A stretch of DNA of 64,000 nucleotides from Acanthosoma haemorrhoidale (Eukaryota; Arthropoda; Insecta; Hemiptera; Acanthosomatidae). The translations under genes and the position numbers were made by a program. The notes beneath the pieces are model-generated. The model saw nothing but the letters and a program-made list of their open reading frames with translations, had not been told where the DNA came from and searched no databases. The stretch lies in the NCBI GenBank assembly GCA_930367205.1, contig OV884014.1, positions 118,613,768 to 118,677,767 on the forward strand. Reading direction: 5' to 3'. Below, piece after piece: positions 43,202-56,689 of the stretch (its first letter is position 1; every line of letters begins with the position of its first letter).

Positions 43202-44624
43202 GATCATACGATCGTATGATCAAAGTTACGAGTGAATATACTATTAAATGATGTCGATTATGATAGTGTGCCGCATCATTAGCAAACATTGTATCACATG
43301 ATACGATTGTATGATTGAAGTTACGAGTGAATATAACATCAAATGATGTCGATTATGATAGTGTACCGCATCATTGGCACTCATTATATCACGTGATACT
43401 ATCGTATGATTGAAGTCACGAGTGAATATAACATCAAATAATGCTAAATATGATTGTATAGTGTAGCATTGACACTCATTGTATCACGAGATACGATCGT
43501 ATGATTAAAGTCACGAGTGAATATAACATCAAATGATGTTAAATATGATTGTATAATGTATCATTAGCACTCATTGTTTCACGTGATACGATCGTATGAT
43601 TAAAGTTACAGGTGAATATAACATCAAATGAGGTCGATTATGATAGTGTACCGCATCATTGGCACTCATTATATCACGTGATACTATCGTATGATTGAAG
43701 TCACGAGTGAATATAAAATCAAATGATGCTAAATATGATTTTATAGTGTATCATTAGCGATCATTGTTTCACGTGATACGATCGTATGATTAAAGTCACG
43801 AGTGAATATAACATCAAATGATGCTAAATATGATTGTATAGTGTATCATTAGCACTCATTGTTTCACGTGATACGATCGTATGATTAAAGTTACGAGTAA
43901 ATATAACATCAAATGATTTCGAATATGATAATGTACCGTATCATTAGCACTCATATTATGACGTGATACGATCGTATGATAAAAGTTACGAGTGAATATA
44001 ACATCAAATGATGTTGAATATGATTGTATAATGTATCATTAGCACTCATTGTTTCACGTGATACGATCATAAGATTAAAGTTACGAGTAAATATAACATC
44101 AAATGGTGTCGAATATGATAATGTACTGTATCATTAGCACTCATTGTATCACGTGACACGATCGTATGATGAAAGTTACGAGTGAATATAACATCAAATG
44201 ATGTCGATTATGATAGTGTACCTTATCATTGGCACTCATTATATCACGTGATACGATCGTATAATGAAAGTTACGAGTGAATATACTATTAAATAATGTC
44301 GATTATGATAGTGTACCGCATCATTAGCACTCATTATATCACGTGATACGATCGTATGATTGAAGTCACGAGTGAATATAACATCAAATGATGTCAATTA
44401 TGATAGTGTTCCGTATCATAAGCACTCATTGTATCACGTGATACGATCGTATGATGAAAGTTACAAGTAAATATACTATTAAATGATGTCGATTATGACA
44501 GTGTACCGTACCATTGGCACTCATAGTATCACGTGATACGATTGTATGATTGAAGTCACGAATGAATATAACATCAAATGATGTCGATTATGATAGTGTA
44601 CCGCATCATTAGCACACATTGTAT

Positions 44625-47600
44625 CACGTGATACCATCATATGATTGAAGTCACGAGTGAATATAACATCAAATGATGTTGGATATGATTGTATAATGTA
44701 TCATTAGCACTCATTGTTTCACGTGATACGATCGTATGATTAAAGTTACAGGTGAATATAATATCAATTGATGTCGTATATGATAGCGCACCATATCATT
44801 AGCACTTATTGTATCATGTGATGTGATCGTATGATTGAAGTCACGAGTGAATATAACATGAATAATGCTAAATATGATTGTATAGTGTAGCATTGACACT
44901 CATTGTATCACGAGATACGATCGTATGATTAAAGTCACGAGTGAATATACTATAAAATGATGTCGATTATGATAGTGTACCACATCATTGGCACTCATTA
45001 TATCAGGTGATACGATCGTATGATTAAAGTTACGATTGGAGATACTAATAAATGATGTTGAATATAATAGTGCACCATATCATTAGCACTTATTGTATCA
45101 TGTGATGCGATCGTATGATTAAAGTTACAAGTGAATATAACATCAAATGATGTCGATTATAATAGTGTACCGCATCATTGGCACTCATTATATCACGTGA
45201 TGCTATCGTATGATTGAAGTCACGAGTGAATATAACATCAAATAATGCTAAATATGATTGTATAGTGTAGCATTGACACTCATTGTATCACGAGATACGA
45301 TCGTATGATTGAAGTCACGAGTGAATATACTATAAAATGATGTCGATTATGATAGTGTACCACATCATTGGCACTCATAATATCACGTGATACGATCGTA
45401 TGATTGAAGTCACGAGTGAATATAATATCAAATGATGTCAATTATGATAGTGTTGCGTATCATAAGCACTCATTGTTTCACGTGATACGATCGTATGATT
45501 AAAGTTACGATTGGAGATACTAATAAATGATGTTGAATATAATAGTGCACCATATCATTAGCACTTATTGTATCATGTGATGCGATCGTATGATTAAAGT
45601 TACAAGTGAATATAACATCAAATGATGTCGATTATAATAGTGTACCGCATCATTGGCACTCATTATATCACGTGATACTATCGTATGATTGAAGTCACGA
45701 GTGAATATAACATCAAATAATGTTAAATATGATTGTATAGTGTAGCATTGACACTCATTGTATCACGAGATACGATCATATGATTGAAGTCACGAGTGAA
45801 TATAACATCAAATGATGTTGAATATGATTGTATAATGTATCATTAGCACTCATTGTTTCACGTGATACGATCGTATGATTAAAGTTACAGGTGAATATAT
45901 CATCAAATGATGTCGATTATGATAGTGTACCGCATCATTGGCACTCATTATATCACGTGATACTATCGTATGATTTAAGTCACGAGTGAATATAAAATCA
46001 AATGATGCTAAATATGATTGTATAGTGTATCATTAGCACTCATTGTTTCACGTGATACGATCGTATGATTAAAGTCACGAGTGAATATAACATCAAATGA
46101 TTATAAATATGATTGTATAGTGTATCATTAGCACTTATTGTTTCACGTGATACGATCGTATGTTTAAAGTTACGAGTAAATATAACATCAAATGATGTCG
46201 AATATGATAATGTACCGTATCATTAGCACTCATATTATCACGTGATGCTATCGTATGATTGAAGTCACGAGTGAATATAACATTAAATAATGCTAAATAT
46301 GATTGTACAGTGTAGCATTGACACTCATTGTATCACGAGATACGATCGTATGATTGAAGTCACGAGTGAATATACTATAAAATGATGTCGAATATGATAA
46401 TGTACTGTATCATTAGCACTCATAATATCACGTGATACGATCGTATGATTGAAGTCACGAGTGAATATAATATCAAATGATGTCAATTATGATAGTGTTG
46501 CGTATCATAAGCACTTATTGTTTCACGTGATACGATCGTATGATTAAAGTTACGATTGGAGATACTAATAAATGATGTTGAATATAATAGTGCACCATAT
46601 CATTAGCACTTATTGTATCATGTGATGCGATCGTGTGATTAAAGTTACAAGTGAATATAACATCAAATGATGTCGATTATAATAGTGTACCGCATCATTG
46701 GCACTCATTATATCACGTGATACTATCGTATGATTGAAGTCACGAGTGAATATAACATCAAATAATGCTAAATATGATTGTATAGTGTAGCATTGACACT
46801 CATTGTATCACGAGATACGATCGTATGATTAAAGTCACGAGTGAATATAACATCAAATGATGTTGAATATGATTGTATAATGTATCATTAGCACTCATTG
46901 TTTCACGTGATACGATCGTATGATTAAAGTTACAGGTGAATATAACATCAAATGAGGTCGATTATGATAGTGTACCTCATCATTGGCACTCATTATATCA
47001 CGTGATACTATCGTATGATTGAAGTCACGAGTGAATATAAAATCAAATGATGCTAAATATGATTGTATAGTGTATCATTAGCACTCATTGTTTCACGTGA
47101 TACGATCGTATGATTAAAGTCACGAGTGAATATAACATCAAATGATGCTAAATATGATTGTATAGTGTATCATTAGCACTCATTGTTTCACGTGATACGA
47201 TCGTATGATTAAACTTACGAGTAAATATAACATCAAATGATTTCGAATATGATAATGTACCGTATCATTAGCACTCATATTATGACGTGATACGATCGTA
47301 TGATAAAAGTTACGAGTGAATATAACATCAAATGATGTTGAATATGATTGTATAATGTATCATTAGCACTCATTGTTTCACGTGATACGATCATAAGATT
47401 AAAGTTACGAGTAAATATAACATCAAATGATGTCGAATATGATAATGTACTGTATCATTAGCACTCATTGTATCACGTGATACGATCGTATGATGAAAGT
47501 TACGAGTGAATATAACATCAAATGATGTCGAATAGGATTGTATAGTATATCATTAGCACTTATTGTTTCACGTGATACGATCGTATGATTAAAGTTACGA

Positions 47601-48160
47601 TTGGAGATACTAATAAATGATGTTGAATATAATAGTGCACCATATCATTAGCACTTATTGTATCATGTGATGCGATCGTATGATTAAAGTTACAAGTGAA
47701 TATAACATCAAATGATGTCGATTATAATAGTGTACCACATCATTTGCACTCATTATATCACGTGATACGATCGTATGATTGAAGTCACGAGTGAATATAA
47801 TATCAAATGATGTCAATTATGATAGTGTTGCGTATCATAAGCACTCATTGTTTCACGTGATACGATCGTATGATTAAAGTTACGATTGGAGATACTAATA
47901 AATGATGTTGAATATAATAGTGCACCATATCATTAGCACTTATTGTATCATGTGATGCGATCGTATGATTGAAGTTACAAGTGAATATAACATCAAATGA
48001 TGTCGATTATAATAGTGTACCGCATCATTGACACTAATTATATCACGTGATACGATCGTATGATTGAAGTCACGAGTGAATATAACATCAAATGATGCTA
48101 AATATGATTGTATAGTGTATCATTAGCACTCATTGTTTCACGTGATACGATCGTATGATT
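44625..48160 (+). repeat. 3.5-kb higher-order segment, copy in B12
   Basis: Matches about 57686-61221 at a constant offset of 13,061 bp, including the 1-bp deletion AACATGAATAATG, GTGTGATCGTATG, GATTATAAATATG and GAATAGGATTGTATAGTATATC. To the left the copies differ (CATTAGCACACATTGTATC here, TATTGGCAATCATTATATC there). To the right they part after CACGTGATACGATCGTATGATT at about 48160. Confidence 0.88.
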
Positions 48161-48440
48161 AAAGTTACAGGTGAATATAACATCAAATGATGTCGATTAT
48201 AATAGTGTACCGCATCATTGGCACTAATTATATCACGTGATACTATCGTATGATTGAAGTCACGAGTGAATATAACATCAAATGATGCTAAATATGATTG
48301 TATAGTGTATCATTAGCACTCATTGTTTCACGTGATACGATCGTATGATTAAAGTTACGAGTAAATATAACATCAAATGATGTCGAATATGATAATGTAC
48401 CGTATCATTAGCACTCATATCATCACGTGATACGATCGTA

Positions 48441-49990
48441 TGATGAAAGTTACGAGTGAATATAACATCAAATGATGTTGAATATGATTGTATAATGTAT
48501 CATTAGCACTCATTGTTTCACGTGATACGATCGTATGATTAAAGTTATGAGTGAAGATAACATCAAATGATGTTGAATATGATTGTATAATGTATCAATA
48601 GCACTCATTGTATCACGAGATAAGATCGTATGATTGAAGTCACGAGTGAATATACTATAAAATGATGTCGATTATGATAGTGTACCACATCATTGGCACT
48701 CATTATATCACGTGATACGATCGTATGATTGAAGTCACGAGTGAATATAATATCAAATGATGTCAATTATGATAGTGTTGCGTATCATAAGCACTCCTTG
48801 TTTCACGTGATACGATCGTATGATTAAAGTTACGATTGGAGATACTAATAAATGATGTTGAATATAATAGTGCACCATATCATTGGCACTCATAGTATCA
48901 CGTGATACGATCGTATGATTGAAGTCACGAATGAATATAACATCAAAGGATGTCGATTATGATAGTGTACCGCATCATTAGCACACATTGTATCACGTGA
49001 TACGATCGTATGATTAAAGTTACGAGTGAAGATAACATCAAATGATGTTGAATATGATTGTATAATGTATCATTAGCACTCATTGTTTCACGTGATACGA
49101 TCGTATGATTAAAGTTACGAGTGAATACAACATCAAAAGATGTCGATTATAATAGTGTACCGCATCATTGGCACTCATTATATCACGTGATACGATCGTA
49201 TGATGAAAGTTACGAGTGAATATAACATCAAATGATGTTGAATATGATTGTATAATGTATCATTAGCACTCATTGTTTCACGTGATACGATCGTATGATT
49301 AAAGTTATGAGTGAAGATAACATCAAATGATGTTGAATATGATTGTATAATGTATCATTAGCACTCATTGTATCACGAGATAAGATCGTATGATTGAAGT
49401 CACGAGTGAATATACTATAAAATGATGTCGATTATGATAGTGTACCACATCATTGGCACTCATTATATCACGTGATACGATCGTATGATTGAAGTCACGA
49501 GTGAATATAATATCAAATGATGTCAATTATGATAGTGTTGCGTATCATAAGCACTGCTTGTTTCACGTGATACGATCGTATGATTAAAGTTACGATTGGA
49601 GATACTAATAAATGATGTTGAATATAATAGTGCACCATATCATTGGCACTCATAGTATCACGTGGTACGATCGTATGATTGAAGTCACGAATGAATATAA
49701 CATCAAATGATGTCGATTATGATAGTGTACCGCATCATTAGCACACATTGTTTCACGTGATACGATCGTATGATTAAAGTTACGAGTGAAGATAACATCA
49801 AATGATGTTGAATATGATTGTATAATGTATCATTAGCACTCATTGTTTCACGTGATACGATCGTATGATTACAGTTACGAGTGAATACAACATCAAAAGA
49901 TGTCGATTATGATAGTGTACCGCATCATTGGCACTTATTATATCACGTGATACGATCGTATGATGAAAGTTACGAGTGAATATAACATCA
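48441..49990 (+). repeat. 8-monomer (760-bp) tandem duplication inside B12
   Basis: Copies at about 48441-49200 and 49201-49990 share the TAAGATCGTA variant (48621 and 49381), GTTATGAGTGAAG and CAACATCAAAAGATGTC. GCACTCCTTG in the first copy is GCACTGCTTG in the second. A third, altered copy at about 51110-51800 carries the same GCACTGCTTG, 1,805 bp (19 monomers) after the second. Confidence 0.85.
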
Positions 49991-52255
49991 AATGATGTCG
50001 AATGGGATTGTATAAAGTATCATTAGCACTCATTGTTTCACGTTATACGATCGTATGATTAAAGTTATGATTGGAGATACTAATAAATGATGTTGAATAT
50101 AATAGTGCACTATATCATTAGCACTTATTGTATCATGTGATGCGATCGTATGATTAAAGTTACAAGTGAATATAACATCAAATGATGTCGATTATAATAG
50201 TGTACCGCATCATTGGCACTCATTATATCACGTGATACTATCGTATGATTAAAGTCACGAGTGAATATAACATCAAATGATGTTGAATATGATTGTATAA
50301 TGTCTCAATAGCAGTCATTGTTTCACGTGATACGATCGTATGATTAAAGTTACGAGTGAATATACTATATAATGATGTCGATTATGATAGTGTACCACAT
50401 CATTGGCACTCATTATATCACGTGATACGATCGTATAATGAAAGTTACGAGTGAATATAACATCAAATGATGTCGATTATAATAGTGTACCGCATCATTG
50501 GCACTCATTATATCACGTGATACTATCGTATGATTGAAGTCACGAGTGAATATAACATAAAATAATGCTAAATATGATTGTATAGTGTAGCATTGACACT
50601 CATTGTATCACGAGATACGATGGTATGATTGAAGTCACGAGTGAATATAACATCAAATAATGCTAAATATGATTGTATAGTGTAGCATTGACACTCATTG
50701 TATCACGAGATACGATCGTATAATTAAAGTCACGAGTGAATATAACATCAAATGATGTCGATTATAATAGTGTACCGCATCATTGGCACTCATTATATCA
50801 CGTGATACTATCGTATGATTGAAGTCACGAGTGAATATAACATCAAATGATGTCGATTATGATAGTGTACCGCATCATTAGCACACATTGTATCACGTGA
50901 TACGATCGTATGATTAAAGTTACGAGTGAAGATAACATCAAATGATGTTGAATATGATTGTATAATGTATCATTAGCACTCATTGTTTCACGTGATACGA
51001 TCGTATGATTAAAGTTACGAGTGAATACAACATCAAAAGATGTCGATTATAATAGTGTACCGCATCATTGGCACTCATTATATCACGTGATACGATCGTA
51101 TGATTAAAGTTATGAGTGAAGATAACATCAAATGATGTTGAATATGATTGTATGATGTATCATTAGCACTCATTGTATCACGAGATACTATCGTATGATT
51201 GAAGTCACGAGTGAATATACTATAAAATGATGTCGATTATGATAGTGTACCACATCATTGGCACTCATTATATCACGTGATACGATCGTATGATTGAAGT
51301 CACGAGTGAATATAATATCAAATGATGTCAATTATGATAGTGTTGCGTATCATAAGCACTGCTTGTTTCACGTGATACGATCGTATGATTAAAGTTACGA
51401 TTGGAGATACTAATAAATGATGTTGAATATAATAGTGCACCATATCATTGGCACTCATAGTATCACGTGATACGATCGTATGATTGAAGTCACGAATGAA
51501 TATAACATCAAATGATGTTGATTATGATAGTGTACCGCATCATTAGCACACATTGTATCACGTGATACGATCGTATGATTAAAGTTACGAGTGAAGATAA
51601 CATCAAATGATGTTGAATATGATTGTATAATGTATCATTAGCACTCATTGTTTCACGTGATACGATCGTATGATTAAAGTTACGAGTGAATACAACATCA
51701 AAAGATGTCGATTATGATAGTGTACCGCATCATTGGCACTCATTATATCACGTGATACGATCGTATGATGAAAGTTACGAGTGAATATAACATCAAATGA
51801 TGTCGAATGGGATTGTATAATGTATCATTAGCACTCATTGTTTCACGTTATACGATCGTATGATTAAAGTTACGATTGGAGATACTAATAAATGATGTTG
51901 AATATAATAGTGCACTATATCATTAGCACTTATTGTATCATGTGATGCGATCGTATGATTAATGTTACAAGTGAATATAACATCAAATGATGTCGATTAT
52001 AATAGTGTACCGCATCATTGGCACTCATTATATCACGTGCTACTATCGTATGATTGAAGTCACGAGTGAATATAACATCAAATAATGCTAAATATGATTG
52101 TATAGTGTAGCATTGACACTCATTGTATCACGAGATACGATCGTATGATTAAAGTCACGAGTGAATATAACATCAAATGATGTTGAATATGATTGTATAA
52201 TGTCTCATTAGCAGTCATTGTTTCACGTGATACGATCGTATGATTAAAGTTACGA

Positions 52256-54345
52256 GTGAATATACTATATAATGATGTCGATTATGATAGTGTACCACAT
52301 CATTGGCACTCATTATATCACGTGATAGATCGTATAATGAAAGTTACGAGTGAATATAACATCAAATGATGTCGATTATAATAGTGTACCGCATCATTGG
52401 CACTCATTATATCACGTGATACTATCATATGATTGAAGTCACGAGTGAATATAACATAAAATAATGCTAAATATGATTGTATAGTGTAGCATTGACACTC
52501 ATTGTATCACGAGATACGATGGTATGATTGAAGTCACGAGTGAATATAACATCAAATAATGCTAAATATGATTGTATAGTGTAGCATTGACACTCATTGT
52601 ATCACGAGATACGATCGTATGATTAAAGTCACGAGTGAATATACTATAAAATGATGTATATTATGATAGTGTACCACATCATTGGCACTCATTATATCAC
52701 GTGATACGATCGTATGATTGAAGTCACGAGTGGATATAATATCAAATGATGTCAATTATGATAGTGTTGCGTATCATAAGCACTCACTGTATCACGTGAT
52801 ACGATCGTATGATGAAAGTTACGAGTGAATATAACATCAAATGATGTCGAATAGGATTGTATAATGTATCATTAGCACTTATTGTTTCACGTGATACGAT
52901 CGTATGATTAAAGTTACGATTGAAGTTACTAATAAATGATGTTGAATATAATAGTGCACCATATCATTAGCACTTATTGTATCATGTGATGCGATCGTAT
53001 GATTAAAGTTACAAGTGAATATAACATCAAATGATGTCGATTATAATAGTGTACCGCATCATTGGCACTCATTATATCACGTGATGCTATCGTATGATTG
53101 AAGTCACGAGTGAATATAACATCAAATAATGCTAAATATGATCGTATAGTGTAGCATTGACACTCATTATATCACGAGATACGATCGTATGATTGAAGTA
53201 ACGAGTGAATATAACATCAAATGATGTTGAATATGATTGTATAATGTATCATTAGCACTCATTGTTTCACCTGATACGATCGTATAATCAATGTTACGAG
53301 TGAATATACTATATAATGATGTCGATTATGATAGTGTACCACATCATTGGCACTCATTATATCACGTGATACGATCGTATAATGAAAGTTACGAGTGAAT
53401 ATAACATCAAATGATGTCGATTATAATAGTGTACCGCATCATTGGCACTCATTATATCACGTGATACTATCGTATGATTGAAGTCACGAGTGAATATAAC
53501 ATAAAATAATGCTAAATATGATTGTATAGTGTAGCATTGACACTCATTGTATCACGAGATACGATGGTATGATTGAAGTCACGAGTGAATATAACATCAA
53601 ATAATGCTAAATATGATTGTATAGTGTAGCATTGACACTCATTGTATCACGAGATACGATCGTATGATTAAAGTCACGAGTGAATATACTATAAAATGAT
53701 GTATATTATGATAGTGTACCACATCATTGGCACTCATTATATCACGTGATACGATCGTATGATTGAAGTCACGAGTGAATATAATATCAAATGATGTCAA
53801 TTATGATAGTGTTGCGTATCATAAGCACTCACTGTATCACGTGATACGATCGTATGATGAAAGTTACGAGTGAATATAACATCAAATGATGTCGAATAGG
53901 ATTGTATAATGTATCATTAGCACTTATTGTTTCACGTGATACGATCGTATGATTAAAGTTACGATTGAATTTACTAATAAATGATGTTGAATATAATAGT
54001 GCACCATATCATTAGCACTTATTGTATCATGTGATGCGATCGTATGATTAAAGTTACAAGTGAATATAACATCAAATGATGTCGATTATAATAGTGTACC
54101 GCATCATTGGCACTCATTATATCACGTGATGCTATCGTATGATTGAAGTCACGAGTGAATATAACATCAAATAATGCTAAATATGATCGTATAGTGTAGC
54201 ATTGACACTCATTATATCACGAGATACGATCGTATGATTGAAGTAACGAGTGAATATAACATCAAATGATGTTGAATATGATTGTATAATGTATCATTAG
54301 CACTCATTGTTTCACGTGATACGATCGTATAATCAATGTTACGAG
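52256..54345 (+). repeat. 11-monomer (1,045-bp) tandem duplication at the right end of B12
   Basis: ATAACATAAAATAATG recurs at about 52451 and 53496. The same order of GATGGTATG, GATGTATATTATG, CACTCACTGTATC and GAATAGGATTG units follows. The second copy ends exactly where satellite A13 begins. A related copy starts near 50554, 1,899 bp before the first; the one-base shortfall from 20 monomers is the deletion at 52327. Confidence 0.85.
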
Positions 54346-54348
54346 TTA

Positions 54349-55549
54349 ACATAATAGGGCAAGAATTATTGTACCAGCTATGAAATACGCATTTTTGTAA
54401 AATTCTACTTTTTGACGATATTTTTCTTGTTTTGGTATGAGGAAATCATAATTGTTCAGGAGCTAACGTACCAGCTATAAAATACTCTTATATGTAAAAA
54501 TTAAACTTTTTGATGACATTTTCCTTGTTTTGGTATCAGGAGAACATAATAAGGCAGGAGCTAACGTACTAGCTGAGAAATACGCATTTTTGTAAAAATT
54601 TGAGTTTTCGACGATATTTTCCTTGTTTTCGTATCAGGAGAACATAATGGGGCAGGAGCTGACGTACTAGCTATGAAATACGCATTTTTTAAAAATTCGA
54701 CTTTTTGACGATATTTTCCTGGTTTTCGTATCAGGAGAACATAATAGGGCAGGAGCTAACGTACCAGCTATGAAATACGCAATTTTTGTAAAAATTTGAG
54801 TTTTCGACGATATTTTCCTTGTTTTGGTATCAGGAGAACATAATGGGGCAGGAGCTAACGTACTAGCTATGAAATACGCATTTTTGTAAAAATTTGAGTT
54901 TTTGACGATATTTTCCTTGATTTCGTATCAGGAGAACATAAAAGAGCAGGAGCTAACGTTCCAGCTACAAAAAACGCATTTTTGTAAAAATTTGAATTTT
55001 AGACGATATTTTCCTTGTTTTAGTATCAGGAGAACATAATGGGGCAGGAGCTAACGTACCAGCTATGAAATACGCATTTTTGTAAAAATTTGAGTTTTTG
55101 ACGATATTTTCCTTGATTTCGTATCAGGAGAACATAATGGGGCAGGAGCTAACGTACTAGCTATGAAATACGCATTTTTGAAAAATTAAACTTTTTGACG
55201 ATATTTTTCTCTTTTTCGTATCAGGAGAACATAATAGGGCAGGAGCTAACGTACCAGCTATGAAATACGCATTTTTGTAAAAATTTGACTTTTGGACGAT
55301 ATTTTCTTTGTTTTGGTATCAGGAGAACATAATGGGACAGGAGCTAACGTACTAGCTCTAAATACGCATTTTTGTGAAAATTCGACTTTTTGACGTCATT
55401 TTTCTTGTTTTGGTATCAGGAGAACATAATGGGGCAGGTGCTAACGTACAAGTTATGAAATACGCATTTTTGTAAAAATTCAACTTTTTAAAAATGTTTT
55501 CTTTGTTTTGGTATCAGGAGAACATAAAGGGGCAAGAGCTAACGTACAA
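54349..55549 (+). repeat. Satellite A block 13, 1,201 bp
   Basis: About twelve monomers of mixed ancestry: the cassette-like start, a private unit with GGAGCTGACGTACTAGC (54655-54671) and CATTTTTTAAAAATTCGAC, a stretch like A1, and an end like A2/A3/A12 (CTCTAAATACGC). It is joined to the second B entry type, which elsewhere follows only 321-bp A blocks. Confidence 0.93.
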
Positions 55550-56689
55550 GATCATACGATCGTATGATCAAAGTTACGAGTGAATATGACATCAAATGAT
55601 GTCAAATATGATAGTGTGCCGTATCATTTGCACTTATTGTATCACGTGATACAATCGTATGATTGAAGTTACAGTGAATATACTATTAAATAATGTCGAT
55701 GCTGACAGTGTACTGTATCATTGGCACTCATTGTATCACGTGATACGATCGTATGATTGAAGTCATGAATGAATATAACATCAAATGATGTCGATTATGA
55801 TAGTGTGCCGCATCATTAGCACACATTGTATCACATGATACGATTGTATGATTGAAGTTACGAGTGAATATAACATCAAATGATTTCGAATATGATAATG
55901 AACCGCATCATTGGCAATCATTATATCACGTGATACCATCATATGATTGAAGTCACGAGTGAATATAACATCAAATGATGTTGGATATGATTGTATAATG
56001 TATCATTAGCACTCATTGTTTCACGTGATACGATCGTATGATTAAAGTTACGAGTAAATATAACATCAAATGATGTCGAATATGATAATGTACCGTATCA
56101 TTAGCACTCATTGTATCACGTGATACGATCGTATGATGAAAGTTACAAGTAAATATACTATTAAATGATGTCGATTATGACAGTGTACCGTACCATTGGC
56201 ACTCATAGTATCACGTGATACGATCGTATGATTGAAGTCACGAATGAATATAACATCAAATGATGTCGATTATGATAGTGTACCGCATCATTAGCACACA
56301 TTGTATCACGTGATACGATCGTATGATTAAAGTTACGAGTGAAGATAACATCAAATGATGTTGAAAATGATTGTATAATGTATGATTAGCACTCATTGTT
56401 TCACGTGATACGATCGTATGATTAAAGTTACAGGTGAATATAACATCAAACGATGTCGATTATGATAGTGTACCGCATCATAGGCACTCAATATATCACG
56501 TGATACGATCGTATGATTGAAGTCACGAGTGAATATAACATCAAATAATGTTGAATATGATTGTATAATGTATCATTAGCACTCATTGTTTCACGTGATA
56601 CGATCGTATGATTAAAGTTACAGGTGAATATAACATCAAATGATGTCGATTATGATAGTGTACCGCATCATTGGCACTCATTATATCAC

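Larger units (their letters stand above)
43202..54348 (+). repeat. Satellite B block 12, 117 units + 34 bp (two bases short)
   Basis: The longest complete B block (11,147 bp). Two 1-bp deletions account for the length: AACATGAATAATG at 44857 and TGATAGATCG at 52324. The left part follows B7/B9. From about 44625 it is rich in B-d monomers and in subtypes with GTGTTGCGTATCATAAG. It contains the segment shared with B13, and 8- and 11-monomer tandem duplications, which are listed separately. The exit is AATCAATGTTACGAG, also seen without an A block at 53287. Confidence 0.95.

Noticed and set aside
44711..44899. 62-codon open frame on the minus strand, with copies at 57772-57960 and 62285-62473
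   Set aside because: It lies across two ordinary B monomers, and its recurrence comes from the higher-order duplication. It shows no recognisable domain and its residues are a readout of the 95-bp repeat; the frame is open only because of the local 1-bp deletion and point changes.
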